DNA of 64,000 nucleotides. Origin: Dokdonella sp. GTDB taxonomy: Bacteria > Pseudomonadota > Gammaproteobacteria > Xanthomonadales > Rhodanobacteraceae. The stretch covers positions 1,178,001 through 1,242,000 of the forward strand of contig NZ_JAHCAS010000001.1 of NCBI RefSeq assembly GCF_019634775.1, in the 5' to 3' direction. A program made the translations under genes and the position numbers. The notes beneath the pieces were generated by a model. The model was not told the origin of the DNA. It made no database searches and saw nothing but the letters and a program-made list of their open reading frames with translations. The stretch's first letter is position 1. Each line of letters opens with the position of its first letter. Shown here piece after piece: positions 41,830 through 50,180 of this stretch.

Positions 41830-42618
41830 ATGCGTACCATCACGTTTCTTGTGCCTGTGCTTCTGAGTCTGGCTGCCTGTGGCGGTCAGGAATCCGCGCC
41901 TGCGACGTCCTCGCCTGCGCAGGGCATGCGCGAGGCGGTGGATGCCGCCGCCGCCAAGCTGCCGCCGCCGGAGACGGCGTTGCAGCCCGGCCAGAGCGTG
42001 CAGGGCACGATCGAGGCCAGCGTCGGGCGCGGCCCGCAATCGTTCCGTTCGCTGTCAACCAAGGTGGCCGATGACATCGGTGCGCAGATGGACGAAAGAC
42101 TGGCCAGCGGTGAAGGCCGCAAGGCCATCGACGAGGCCAATCGCGCACTCGCAACTTCGGGCACCGGGCAAAAGGTCGATGCCGATACCGTGCGCGGTGT
42201 CGTGGCGGGAATGGCCGGCAAGTCACTTCATGATTCGCAGGTGCAGCATCTGGAGATGATCGGTTCGCTGCAGGTCTCGCTGAACGGCAAGGCCGCCGAC
42301 GGCGGCGCGCTGGAGATCGGCCTGAGCTTCGACGATGCCAGCCTGGGCCTGACCGATGTCTCGCTGAGCTATCGGCCCGATCCAAGGTCGATGTTCGATA
42401 GCTTTGCAACCACGAAGGATGCCCCGCCGCAGGTGACGATCGAGCGTTTCGAGAAGAATGCCGACGGCAGCTATGCGCTTGCCGGCACGTTCCGCGCCGC
42501 AAACGTGCCCGCGGCGAAGATGGCGAAGAAACTGGTCGGCCAGACCCTGCCGCAGGCCGAAGGCCGCTTCGAGTTCGCCGCCCTGCCACTGAAGGCGATG
42601 CCCCGGTTCGGCCGCTGA
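41830..42618 (+). CDS. Uncharacterised lipoprotein downstream of the VWA protein
   Basis: The 262-residue protein has a lipoprotein signal (LLSLAACGG lipobox). The mature part starts Ala/Pro-rich and contains an acidic, mostly helical middle and a beta-rich end (VSLSYRPDPRSMFDSF, VTIERFEKNADGSYALAGTF). No known domain was recognised. It begins three bases after the VWA stop, so the two are surely co-transcribed and probably act together at the outer membrane. Confidence 0.75.
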   Translation: MRTITFLVPVLLSLAACGGQESAPATSSPAQGMREAVDAAAAKLPPPETALQPGQSVQGTIEASVGRGPQSFRSLSTKVADDIGAQMDERLASGEGRKAIDEANRALATSGTGQKVDADTVRGVVAGMAGKSLHDSQVQHLEMIGSLQVSLNGKAADGGALEIGLSFDDASLGLTDVSLSYRPDPRSMFDSFATTKDAPPQVTIERFEKNADGSYALAGTFRAANVPAAKMAKKLVGQTLPQAEGRFEFAALPLKAMPRFGR

Positions 42619-42686
42619 GCTGCGCAGGCGCGATTGACGTCCGGCCGTCTGTGGCCGGGCGGTCGAGGCGGGGGGCGCGCAAGCGC

Positions 42687-43166
42687 TCAGGGCGATTTCT
42701 TCGCGATCTTTTCGTGCAGCTGGTTGACCGTCATCAGCGCGGCGCTGCCGTAGTACGTGTGCAGGTCCGCAACCATCTCGCCCTTTTCGATCACAGGATC
42801 GGTGGCGACGAGACGGCGGGCCTCCTCGATGGTTGCCACGTTCAACACGAAGATGCCACGTCGGCCATCCACGCCATCCAGCGGGCCGGCGAGCACGAGT
42901 TTTCCTTCGGCCGCCAGCCGCTTCATGTTGGCAAAGTGTCCCTGGAGCATCGCGGTGCGTTCCTCACCGGCAGGCACCGGCGTGGGGCCGGTGCGCAGAA
43001 TCGCCAGCACGTAGGAACGCATGCCGTAGTCGTCCGCGCCGAGCGAGCGCGCCAGGGCATCGTCGTAGTCGGGTTTCGCGGCGCCGGTGGTGCGGATGGC
43101 GGTCTCCGCAGCCAAGCCGAAGCCGCAGCACAGCCAGGCCGCGATCAGTAGAAGAATCCTGTTCAT
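42687..43166 (-). CDS. Exported YciI-like protein
   Basis: The 159-residue protein has a signal peptide (LLLIAAWLCCGFGLAA). Its mature part matches YciI-like ferredoxin-fold proteins: YVLAILRTGPTPVPAGEE, HFANMKRLAAEGKLVLAGPL, and GIFVLNVATIEEARRLVATD. The His (QGHFANM) and Asp (ATDPVI) placements fit the putative active site. Most YciI proteins are cytosolic, so the signal peptide is notable. The start at 43166 is preferred over an upstream Met because it begins the hydrophobic signal. Confidence 0.75.
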   Translation of the reverse strand: MNRILLLIAAWLCCGFGLAAETAIRTTGAAKPDYDDALARSLGADDYGMRSYVLAILRTGPTPVPAGEERTAMLQGHFANMKRLAAEGKLVLAGPLDGVDGRRGIFVLNVATIEEARRLVATDPVIEKGEMVADLHTYYGSAALMTVNQLHEKIAKKSP

Positions 43167-43196
43167 TGCAAGACTCCCGTGCAAAGCCTATGGCGC

Positions 43197-45584
43197 TCAG
43201 CGCGCGCGCAATGCGTCGAGTCTGGCACGAAAGGGTTCGGCCGCCACGCCGAGCTGTGCCGACAGCGCTTCGGCCTCGTCCAGCGCCTGCCGCGTGGCAT
43301 CGGCCTGGCTGCGCCGCTGATGGGTTTCGGCTCGCACCAGTGCGGCGCGCAATTGCAGGGAGGTCGGCAATGCGGTGGTGTCTTCCGCCGCGTAGGCGGC
43401 AAGCGCCTCGCCGGCATCATCGACGCGTTGCAAGGCGAGCAGCGATTCCGCACGGGTGATTCGCGTGGCCTGGGTGAGCGGGCTGCCCGAACCGGCGTGC
43501 TGCTGCGCCATCACCTCGGCCTCGCCGGCGTATTCCAGAGCTTCCCCATGACGTGCCAACCCCTGCAGCACGCGGGCGTAGTTGCCGATCAGCGCTGCGG
43601 TCGCGGCCGAGGGCCCAAACAGTTGCCGACGCAGGCGCAGGGCGTCGGCAAAGGTGGTTTCGGCGGAGGCCAGATCGCCCTTGCGGAACTGCGCAGCAGC
43701 GAGATTGTTGAGCGTGTTCAGCGCATCGTTGCCGGAGCTCAGATCGAGTGCCCGCCACAGCGTCATCGCCTCCTGCGAGGCGGCGATGCCTTCATCGAGC
43801 TTTCCGGCCTGCACATAAGCCACGCCCAGATTGGTGTAGAGCGCCGCCGATTCGAAATGCTCCCGGCCGGATCGCTGCAGGCGCTGCGGCAAGGCCGACT
43901 CCAGCGTGGCCAGCGCGCCGGCGGCATCTCCACTCTCCCGCTGCAGGCGCGCCTGCAGCATGCGCGAGGCCAGCAGCACGTCGGCATGGCGATCCGGGTC
44001 GGCTTGCCAGAACGCTTGCGCTTGTTGCAGCAGTTCCGTGGCTTCTTCACGCTGGCCCATGCGCAGCACGACCTCCGCAAGGGTGGCGCGCACTTCGGCC
44101 GCAGTGAGCGGATCGCCGATCACTGCCTCGTGCGCAAGCCAACGTCGCAGCAGCGGTTCGGCGGCCGCGTAATCGCCGATGTGGAAGTGCAGTTCGCCCA
44201 GCGCGTGCAGCACCTGGGCCGTGGTGGCCGGTTCATTGCCAAAATCCGAGGCCACGCGCGCGGCCGCCTGATCCAGCACCGCCTTGGCGGTGAGCGGCGT
44301 GCCCTCGTTCGCTCGTTGGCTGGCATCGCGAAACATCAGCGACAGGTAGTCGCGCACCGCACGGTTGCGGCGTGCTTCGGCCTGCGCGATATCGCGCTCA
44401 CGCACGGCCTCCTGTTGCGCCATCGAGATCGCCATCACCGCCCCGACCAGCCCGACGAACACGAACAGCAGTACACCTGCCGCCAGCCAGTAGCGCCGCA
44501 GAAAACGCCGGGCGCGATAGCCGAACGCGCTGCCCCGTGCGGCCACCGGCTCGTGCGCGAGATACCGCCGCACGTCCTGCGCCAGCGCATCGGCGGAGTC
44601 GTAGCGTGACTCCGGCTCGGGCCGCAGCGCCTTGTGGACGATGGCATCCAGATCGCCACGCAATCGGATTGCGACAGCCTTCGATGTGGCCTGTGAACTG
44701 GGCGCAGGCGGTGGCCCGGCCTGGGCACGTTGCAGCAGCGCCAGCACGCCTGCGCCTGCAATTTCACCCCAGGGCGGGTGTTCCGTGAGCAGCTCGTGCA
44801 GCAACAGGCCCAGTGCATACACATCCGTGAGCGTGCTCTGTTCGCCGCCGGCAAGCTGTTCCGGTGCGGCGTACTGTGGCGTGAGGCGCAAATCACGCGT
44901 ATGGCCTTGGTCGGCATCCAGCGGACGTGCGATGCCGAAATCAAGCAGCACCGGTTCGCCATCGGCGCGCACCAGGATGTTGTCCGGTTTCAGATCGCGG
45001 TGGACGATCAGGTGCCGATGCGCAAAAGCCACTACTTCGCAGATCCTGGCGAACAGCGCCAACCGCGCCGGCAGCTCCATCCCGCGTTCACGGCAATGGC
45101 GTAGCAAAGGCATGCCTTCGATGAGTTCCATCACCATGAAGGGGGTGCCATCGGGCAGGTTGCCGGCATCGATCAGGCGCGCGATGTTGGGATGTTGCAA
45201 CCTCGCCAGCAGGCGTGCCTCGCGCAGGAAGCGCGGCGCATCATCCACGCCTTGGCGCAACAGCTTCACCGCAACCTGCTGCTCGAAGCGTCCATCGGCA
45301 CGTTCGCCCAGCCAGACCTCGCCCATGCCGCCGCGCCCGATGCGGCGAACCAGCGTCCATGCGCCAGCACGATGTCCTTCGAGTTCGCTTGCCGGTGTGG
45401 CCGTGGCTTCGAGAAAACCTTCGGAAGCCGAAACCGCACACAGCAGTTCCAGCACTTCGGCACGGATCGACGCATCGGGCTCCTGCGTGAGCAGGAAGGT
45501 TTTGCGTTCGATCTCAGGCTGTTCCAGTGCCGCATCGAGCAAAGCCTCGACGCGGGCAAAACGTGCCGCGTCAATCGCATTCAT
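43197..45584 (-). CDS. Ser/Thr protein kinase with C-terminal TPR repeats
   Basis: The 795-residue protein has a cytosolic kinase domain (about residues 75-340): Gly loop IGRGGMGEVWLGE, Lys in VAVKLLRQ, HRDLKPDNILV and DFGIARP, with APEQL in the activation segment. A transmembrane helix (about 360-383) leads to a periplasmic part built of TPR repeats (about 400-790). It overlaps the ECF sigma gene by 14 bases, the arrangement seen for ECF factors that are regulated by a partner kinase. All catalytic residues are intact. Confidence 0.92.
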   Translation of the reverse strand: MNAIDAARFARVEALLDAALEQPEIERKTFLLTQEPDASIRAEVLELLCAVSASEGFLEATATPASELEGHRAGAWTLVRRIGRGGMGEVWLGERADGRFEQQVAVKLLRQGVDDAPRFLREARLLARLQHPNIARLIDAGNLPDGTPFMVMELIEGMPLLRHCRERGMELPARLALFARICEVVAFAHRHLIVHRDLKPDNILVRADGEPVLLDFGIARPLDADQGHTRDLRLTPQYAAPEQLAGGEQSTLTDVYALGLLLHELLTEHPPWGEIAGAGVLALLQRAQAGPPPAPSSQATSKAVAIRLRGDLDAIVHKALRPEPESRYDSADALAQDVRRYLAHEPVAARGSAFGYRARRFLRRYWLAAGVLLFVFVGLVGAVMAISMAQQEAVRERDIAQAEARRNRAVRDYLSLMFRDASQRANEGTPLTAKAVLDQAAARVASDFGNEPATTAQVLHALGELHFHIGDYAAAEPLLRRWLAHEAVIGDPLTAAEVRATLAEVVLRMGQREEATELLQQAQAFWQADPDRHADVLLASRMLQARLQRESGDAAGALATLESALPQRLQRSGREHFESAALYTNLGVAYVQAGKLDEGIAASQEAMTLWRALDLSSGNDALNTLNNLAAAQFRKGDLASAETTFADALRLRRQLFGPSAATAALIGNYARVLQGLARHGEALEYAGEAEVMAQQHAGSGSPLTQATRITRAESLLALQRVDDAGEALAAYAAEDTTALPTSLQLRAALVRAETHQRRSQADATRQALDEAEALSAQLGVAAEPFRARLDALRAR

Positions 45585-46140
45585 CGGGCGCGCCTTCCCC
45601 CAGCTCGCGGTACAGCCAGGCCCGCGCCTTGATCCAATCGCGCCGCACGGTGCGATCGGTCAGGCCCAGGGCCTGCGCGGTTTCGACGTCGCTGTAGCCG
45701 GCGAAGAATCGACACTCCACCACCTGTGCCAGGCGCGGGCTCAGCAGCGCGAGTTTTTCCAGCGCATCGTTCACCTGCACGATCTGCTCATCGGCTGCAT
45801 CCGGGGCGTCCACGGCGGCATCGGCAAGGCTGATCGGTGTCTTGCCCTCGCCACGCTTGGCGGCAAAGCGTGCCTGTGCGTCGTTCACCAGCACCTGGCG
45901 CATTGCCAGCGCGGCGGTGGCAAGAAAATGCCGTTGATCCTGCCAGGCGGGCGTGCGTTGCAGCTTCAGCCAGGCTTCGTTGACCAGCGCCGTGGTGCAC
46001 AGCGTGGCCCCGGCGCCGACGCGAAACCGCTCGCGCCGGGCCATGCGGCGCAGATCGCCATAGAACAGGTCCATCAGGGCGCGCAGGTCCGGATCGTCGG
46101 GCGCCGGTCGTTCGATGGTGGGCATCGGGGCTTTGGACAT
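45571..46140 (-). CDS. ECF-type sigma factor linked to a Ser/Thr kinase
   Basis: The 189-residue protein has region 2 (LMDLFYGDLRRMARRERF, TALVNEAWLKLQR, FLATAALAMRQVLVNDAQAR) and region 4 (LSPRLAQVVECRFFAGYSDV, TAQALGLTDRTVRRDWIKAR). It belongs to the sigma-70 group found next to kinase genes (ECF43-like), where phosphorylation or protein contact replaces a classical anti-sigma factor. No anti-sigma gene is present nearby, in line with that. Tandem ATGs at 46143 and 46140 make the exact start uncertain. Confidence 0.88.
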   Translation of the reverse strand: MSKAPMPTIERPAPDDPDLRALMDLFYGDLRRMARRERFRVGAGATLCTTALVNEAWLKLQRTPAWQDQRHFLATAALAMRQVLVNDAQARFAAKRGEGKTPISLADAAVDAPDAADEQIVQVNDALEKLALLSPRLAQVVECRFFAGYSDVETAQALGLTDRTVRRDWIKARAWLYRELGEGAPDECD

Positions 46141-46230
46141 CATGCGCGGAAGTCTAGCAATGCGGGCCTGTCCGGATTCAGCGCTGTTTCCTGTTCGTGT
46201 TCGTCATCGCTGAACCCGCGGAGCCTTTCC

Positions 46231-47712
46231 ATGCGTCGTTTCCGACCTGCACTCATCGTCTTCCCGCTTGCGCTGCTGCTGGCCGCACAAGCGCATGCCA
46301 CCACGTTCATGGTCACCAACACGGCCGACACTGGCGCAGGCTCGCTGCGACAGGCGCTGATCAATGCCAGCAGCGACCCGGCGACACCCCACGCCATCTG
46401 GTTCGATGCGTCCTTCCCGCAAGGCGGTGTCATCGAACTGCAAACCGCGTTGCCGGCATGGTCCAACAGTGCTCTGACGATCGACGGCCGTGGCCGTGCG
46501 CCGGTGCTGGATGGTCGCAACGCGGTACGCATCCTCACGGTGGCCGCTGGCGCCGTACAGGTCACGCTGAGGGAACTCAGCTTCCGGCGCGGGCGCAGCA
46601 CTAGTGGTACGGGCGGTTGCGTCTGGCACAGCTCCACCGTGGCAGACACCAGCCTGTACGTGTATGACTCGCACTTCGAAAGTTGCAGGGCGGTCGGCAA
46701 TCAGATCAACGCCAATGGCGGGGCCATTTCCTGGGTGGCCCCCGGCGCGTGGGTCTTCATTCGCGACAGCACGTTCTCCGGCAACGTTGGCGGGGTGATC
46801 GGCAACAGCTCTCGGAAGGTAATGTCTGGCGGTGCGGTGCACGTGTCCGCCCACAGGATCGAAATCACCGGCAGCCGTTTCTCCGCCAATGTGTTGGAGC
46901 GTGTCGGCGGCGTGGTGCAGGGCCTGGGTGGGGCTGTCTATGCATCGGCCACGCTCTCCACGCAGCTGCGCGACGTGGAGTTTCGATCCAATCGGGTGAT
47001 CGATGCCGACGCCTCCGGCGTGTTTTCCGCCGGCGGAGCGGCAGCCCTGCTGTGCCTGGAAAACAGCTGTTCGAACAACATCGACAGGTCGGGATTCATC
47101 GACAACACCATTTCCGGCGACGATGTCGGCGGTGGTGCGCTTGCCACCCAGGGCGGCACGCTGGATTTGCTCAACGCCAGCTTCAGCAGCAACCGTGCCA
47201 TTGGCAACTCCAGTTTCGGTGGCGCGATGATCTTGCTGACAGCGAGTGCGGCAGGTGCCTCGCATCTGAGCTTCAAGGACAATGGCGCTGCCTTCGGTGC
47301 GCATCTGGCGATGAGTGGCGTCGACGTCACGCGATGGGTCTGGTCGCTGCACGGTCCGGTTGCCGCAGGGGCGGGCGCGGCGTGCGAACTCGACGGCATC
47401 CAGTTGACCGGATTCAGCATGGCCAACCTGTTCGAGAGCGCGTGCGCCGCGCTCTCTGCCAGCGGTGGCAGCATCGGCCCGGTGGGACCCTTGGCGTTGG
47501 ATGAAACGGTCTTCCCGGCCACCCTGGCCCCTGGCAGCGGATCCGCGGCGATCGATCCGCCCGGCTCGCAGGCATGGTGCGCGAGCGTTGATGCCCGTGG
47601 CCTGGCGCGCCCGCAGGATGGCGATGATGACGGCAGCACGCGATGTGACGTAGGTGCCTACGAAGTGCCGCCGGCGAAGCTGTTCGCCGATGGGTTCGAT
47701 GGCGTGCCCTGA
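46231..47712 (+). CDS. Secreted right-handed beta-helix protein with GFDGVP tail
   Basis: The 493-residue protein has a signal peptide (ALLLAAQAHA), the opening TNTADTGAGSLRQALINA typical of large exported beta-helix proteins, and repeated coil turns such as DSTFSGNVGG, GSRFSANVLE and NASFSSNRA. It ends near RCDVGAYEVPPAKLFADGFD, where the CDVGAYE motif commonly closes such proteins. The final LFADGFDGVP matches the tails of two other exported proteins in this window. It diverges from the ECF/kinase pair across 90 bases, so it is a candidate target of that sigma factor. The start ATG at 46231 begins the signal peptide. Confidence 0.85.
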   Translation: MRRFRPALIVFPLALLLAAQAHATTFMVTNTADTGAGSLRQALINASSDPATPHAIWFDASFPQGGVIELQTALPAWSNSALTIDGRGRAPVLDGRNAVRILTVAAGAVQVTLRELSFRRGRSTSGTGGCVWHSSTVADTSLYVYDSHFESCRAVGNQINANGGAISWVAPGAWVFIRDSTFSGNVGGVIGNSSRKVMSGGAVHVSAHRIEITGSRFSANVLERVGGVVQGLGGAVYASATLSTQLRDVEFRSNRVIDADASGVFSAGGAAALLCLENSCSNNIDRSGFIDNTISGDDVGGGALATQGGTLDLLNASFSSNRAIGNSSFGGAMILLTASAAGASHLSFKDNGAAFGAHLAMSGVDVTRWVWSLHGPVAAGAGAACELDGIQLTGFSMANLFESACAALSASGGSIGPVGPLALDETVFPATLAPGSGSAAIDPPGSQAWCASVDARGLARPQDGDDDGSTRCDVGAYEVPPAKLFADGFDGVP

Positions 47713-47923
47713 TGTGGTGATGCGGCGGCGTTCGGCCGGAGCGTTGACCATGCGCAAGTCGATCAGGCGTTCGCCGCAGCCGCCGCGTTCCCGCTCGCAA
47801 CCTGCGTCGCTGCCGCGGAACGCCGTTTCGTGCGCTCGTGCCGGTGTGTGGCCGCATCGGTACTTGACGCCCACGCCGGTGCCTGCGAGCGTTCGCCGCT
47901 CCCCTCGATGAACCGGAGCGACG

Positions 47924-49405
47924 ATGAGCGAAGCCTTGCGCGACAACGACCCCGCGCCGTTCCCGCGCAGTGCGGACTTCCTCGGACATCCCAAGCCACT
48001 TTGGCTGCTGTTCGCGACCGAATTCTGGGAGCGCTTCGCCTACTACGGGATGCGCGCCCTGCTCGCGATCTACGTCGCGCAGACATTCTTCGGCCTGTTG
48101 CCGGACGGTGAGGCGAAAGCGCAGGCAAGCCTGACCTATGGCGCCTACACGGCGTTGATCTACGCGACCGGCATCTTCGGCGGCTTCATCGCCGACCGCT
48201 ATCTTGGCTACCGGCCATCGATCCTGCTCGGCGGCACGATCATGGCGCTCGGCTTGTTCCTGCTGCTGGTTCCGGATCTCACCTGGTTCCTCGTCGGTCT
48301 CGCCGTGATCGTCGTCGGCAATGGCCTGTTCAAACCGAACATCTCGACCATGGTCGGCATGCTCTATGCGAAGCACGACGCGCGCCGCGATTCCGGCTTC
48401 ACCATCTTCTACATGGGTATCAACGCCGGCGCGACGCTCGCGCCGCTGGTCTGCGGCACGATCGTCGGCAAGCATTTCGGCTACCAGTGGGGCTTCTTCA
48501 CCGCCGGCCTCGGCATGATTCTCGGTCTTGTGCTGTTCCAGGCGTTGGTCGGCTGGATGGCCGGCGTCGGTCGTGCGCCGGCGCCGCAGCACAATCCCAT
48601 GCGCGTGCTCAAGGTGACAGCCGGCTGCATTGCCGTCGTGCCGGTCGTGTTCCTGATGCTGAGCCAGGCGCGCATCGTCGGTTGGTTGCTGATGGGCCTG
48701 ATGCTCGTGCTGACCGTGTATTTCATCGCCAGCGGCGCGCGCAGCGGCGACAAGGTGCAGTTGCACCGCTACATCGCGATGCTGCTGCTGTTCCTGGCCA
48801 AGATCCTGTTCTGGGGCATGTTCGAACAGGCCGGTTCGTCACTCAATTTCTTCGCCAAGGACCACGTCGACGCGCCGTTCGACTTCACCCTGTTCCAGTC
48901 GGCGAATCCGCTCTTCATCATTCTGCTTGCACCGGTGTTTGCCTGGCTGTGGCCGCGCCTGGAGGCGCGCAAGCTCAACCCGTCGATCCCGCGCAAGTTC
49001 GCCATCGCGCTGATCCTCGTCGCCATCGGCTTCACCACCCTGGTGCTGACCATCGGCGAGGCAATGAAAGGTGATGGCCGCATCGCCTGGCAGATGCTGA
49101 TGCTGGCCTACATGATCAACACGATGGGCGAGCTGTGCCTGTCGCCGATCGGCCTGTCGATGGTCACCAAGCTTGCGGCACCGAAGGAAACCGGGTTGGC
49201 AATGGGTGCCTGGTTCCTGTGCACGGCGATCGGCAACTACGTCGCCGGCGCAGTCGCCTCGGTGGCCTCGGGAGGCGGCGTGGCTTCAGGGCTCGCGCAG
49301 TACGCAGAGACCTACACGCACATCGCCTGGGCCGGCTTCGGCTTCGGCATCGCGTTCCTGCTGTTTGCGCCGCTCATCAACAAGCTCATGCACGGCGTCC
49401 GCTGA
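47924..49405 (+). CDS. POT family proton-dependent oligopeptide transporter
   Basis: The 493-residue membrane protein has the POT signature EFWERFAYYGMRALL near residue 33 (ExxER proton-coupling motif), GGFIADRYLGYRPS, and FTIFYMGINAGATLAPL (PTR2). About 14 hydrophobic segments are present. It imports di- and tripeptides with protons. It stands alone, with no riboswitch or regulator evident in the 211 bases upstream. A second POT paralogue lies at 59653. Confidence 0.93.
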   Translation: MSEALRDNDPAPFPRSADFLGHPKPLWLLFATEFWERFAYYGMRALLAIYVAQTFFGLLPDGEAKAQASLTYGAYTALIYATGIFGGFIADRYLGYRPSILLGGTIMALGLFLLLVPDLTWFLVGLAVIVVGNGLFKPNISTMVGMLYAKHDARRDSGFTIFYMGINAGATLAPLVCGTIVGKHFGYQWGFFTAGLGMILGLVLFQALVGWMAGVGRAPAPQHNPMRVLKVTAGCIAVVPVVFLMLSQARIVGWLLMGLMLVLTVYFIASGARSGDKVQLHRYIAMLLLFLAKILFWGMFEQAGSSLNFFAKDHVDAPFDFTLFQSANPLFIILLAPVFAWLWPRLEARKLNPSIPRKFAIALILVAIGFTTLVLTIGEAMKGDGRIAWQMLMLAYMINTMGELCLSPIGLSMVTKLAAPKETGLAMGAWFLCTAIGNYVAGAVASVASGGGVASGLAQYAETYTHIAWAGFGFGIAFLLFAPLINKLMHGVR

Positions 49406-49456
49406 GCATCCCCGCACGGAGGCGGAAGCTGGCCGCCAGAAGCGGCATCGGCGGGA

Positions 49457-49492
49457 CAAAAAACAAACCGGACGGCGCGATGCCGTCCGGTT
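49457..49492 (-). terminator. Rho-independent terminator after the HU-like gene
   Basis: On the minus strand an 11-bp stem (AACCGGACGGC pairing with GCCGTCCGGTT, five-base loop) is followed by TGTTTTTTG. It lies between two convergent genes. Confidence 0.92.
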
Positions 49493-49538
49493 CAGGGTCA
49501 ATGCGCGCGCAGGCGCGCACTGCGATGGAGCGCTCGCG

Positions 49539-49901
49539 TCAGGCCGCGGCGTCCTTGAGCTTCTTCAGCGGACGAACCTTGACCTTGACGGTCGCCGGCT
49601 TCGCCGCGAACCACTGCTCTTCCTTGGTGAACGGGTTGATGCCCTTGCGCTTCGGCTTGGCCGGCACCTTGACCGAAGTGATCTTGAGCAGGCCCGGCAG
49701 CGTGAACGAACCGATGCCCTTGCTGCTGATCGAACCGTGCACGGCGCCCTCGAGCGCGGCGAGCATTGCACGCACGTCCTTCGCGGCGACGCCGGCGGCG
49801 TCGGCGATGTGGGCAACGAGCCCGGACTTGCTCAGGGCTTCCTTGATCGCTTTCGGAGCGGCAGGTTTCGCGGCGGCTTTCTTTGCGGGTTTCTTGGCCA
49901 T
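49539..49901 (-). CDS. HU-family histone-like DNA-binding protein
   Basis: The 120-residue protein has a Lys/Ala-rich start (MAKKPAKKAAAKPAAPK) like histone-H1-type tails, then an HU/IHF fold: LVAHIADAAGVAAKDVRAML, GSFTLPGLLKITSVKVPA, and NPFTKEEQWFAAKPATVKV. The DNA-wrapping beta arm is present. It probably bends DNA non-specifically as a nucleoid protein. Start at 49901; a longer in-frame extension is not basic and unlike the family. It is monocistronic with its own terminator. Confidence 0.9.
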   Translation of the reverse strand: MAKKPAKKAAAKPAAPKAIKEALSKSGLVAHIADAAGVAAKDVRAMLAALEGAVHGSISSKGIGSFTLPGLLKITSVKVPAKPKRKGINPFTKEEQWFAAKPATVKVKVRPLKKLKDAAA

Positions 49902-50180
49902 AACTTTCCCGATGGTCCTGTTGGATGGTTGGATGGTTTCGCTTGGGCGCGTGCATTGCAGGAAAACGCGCGGGCATGCCAAGCGTGCGCGAGCATAGCG
50001 TGTCCGCAGCCGCGTATCGACAGTTTTTCGGCGGAAAACGCAATAAAAATTCATCGTGCGGCGAGCCCGGCGGCTACGCTGCGGACGGCGGATCGAAGCG
50101 GGTTCATGCAGGGTGAACGGAAGCGGCGCCGGCGGAGCTGTATCGCCGCTGCGGATGCGCCGAGGCGAAAGTGCCTGATT

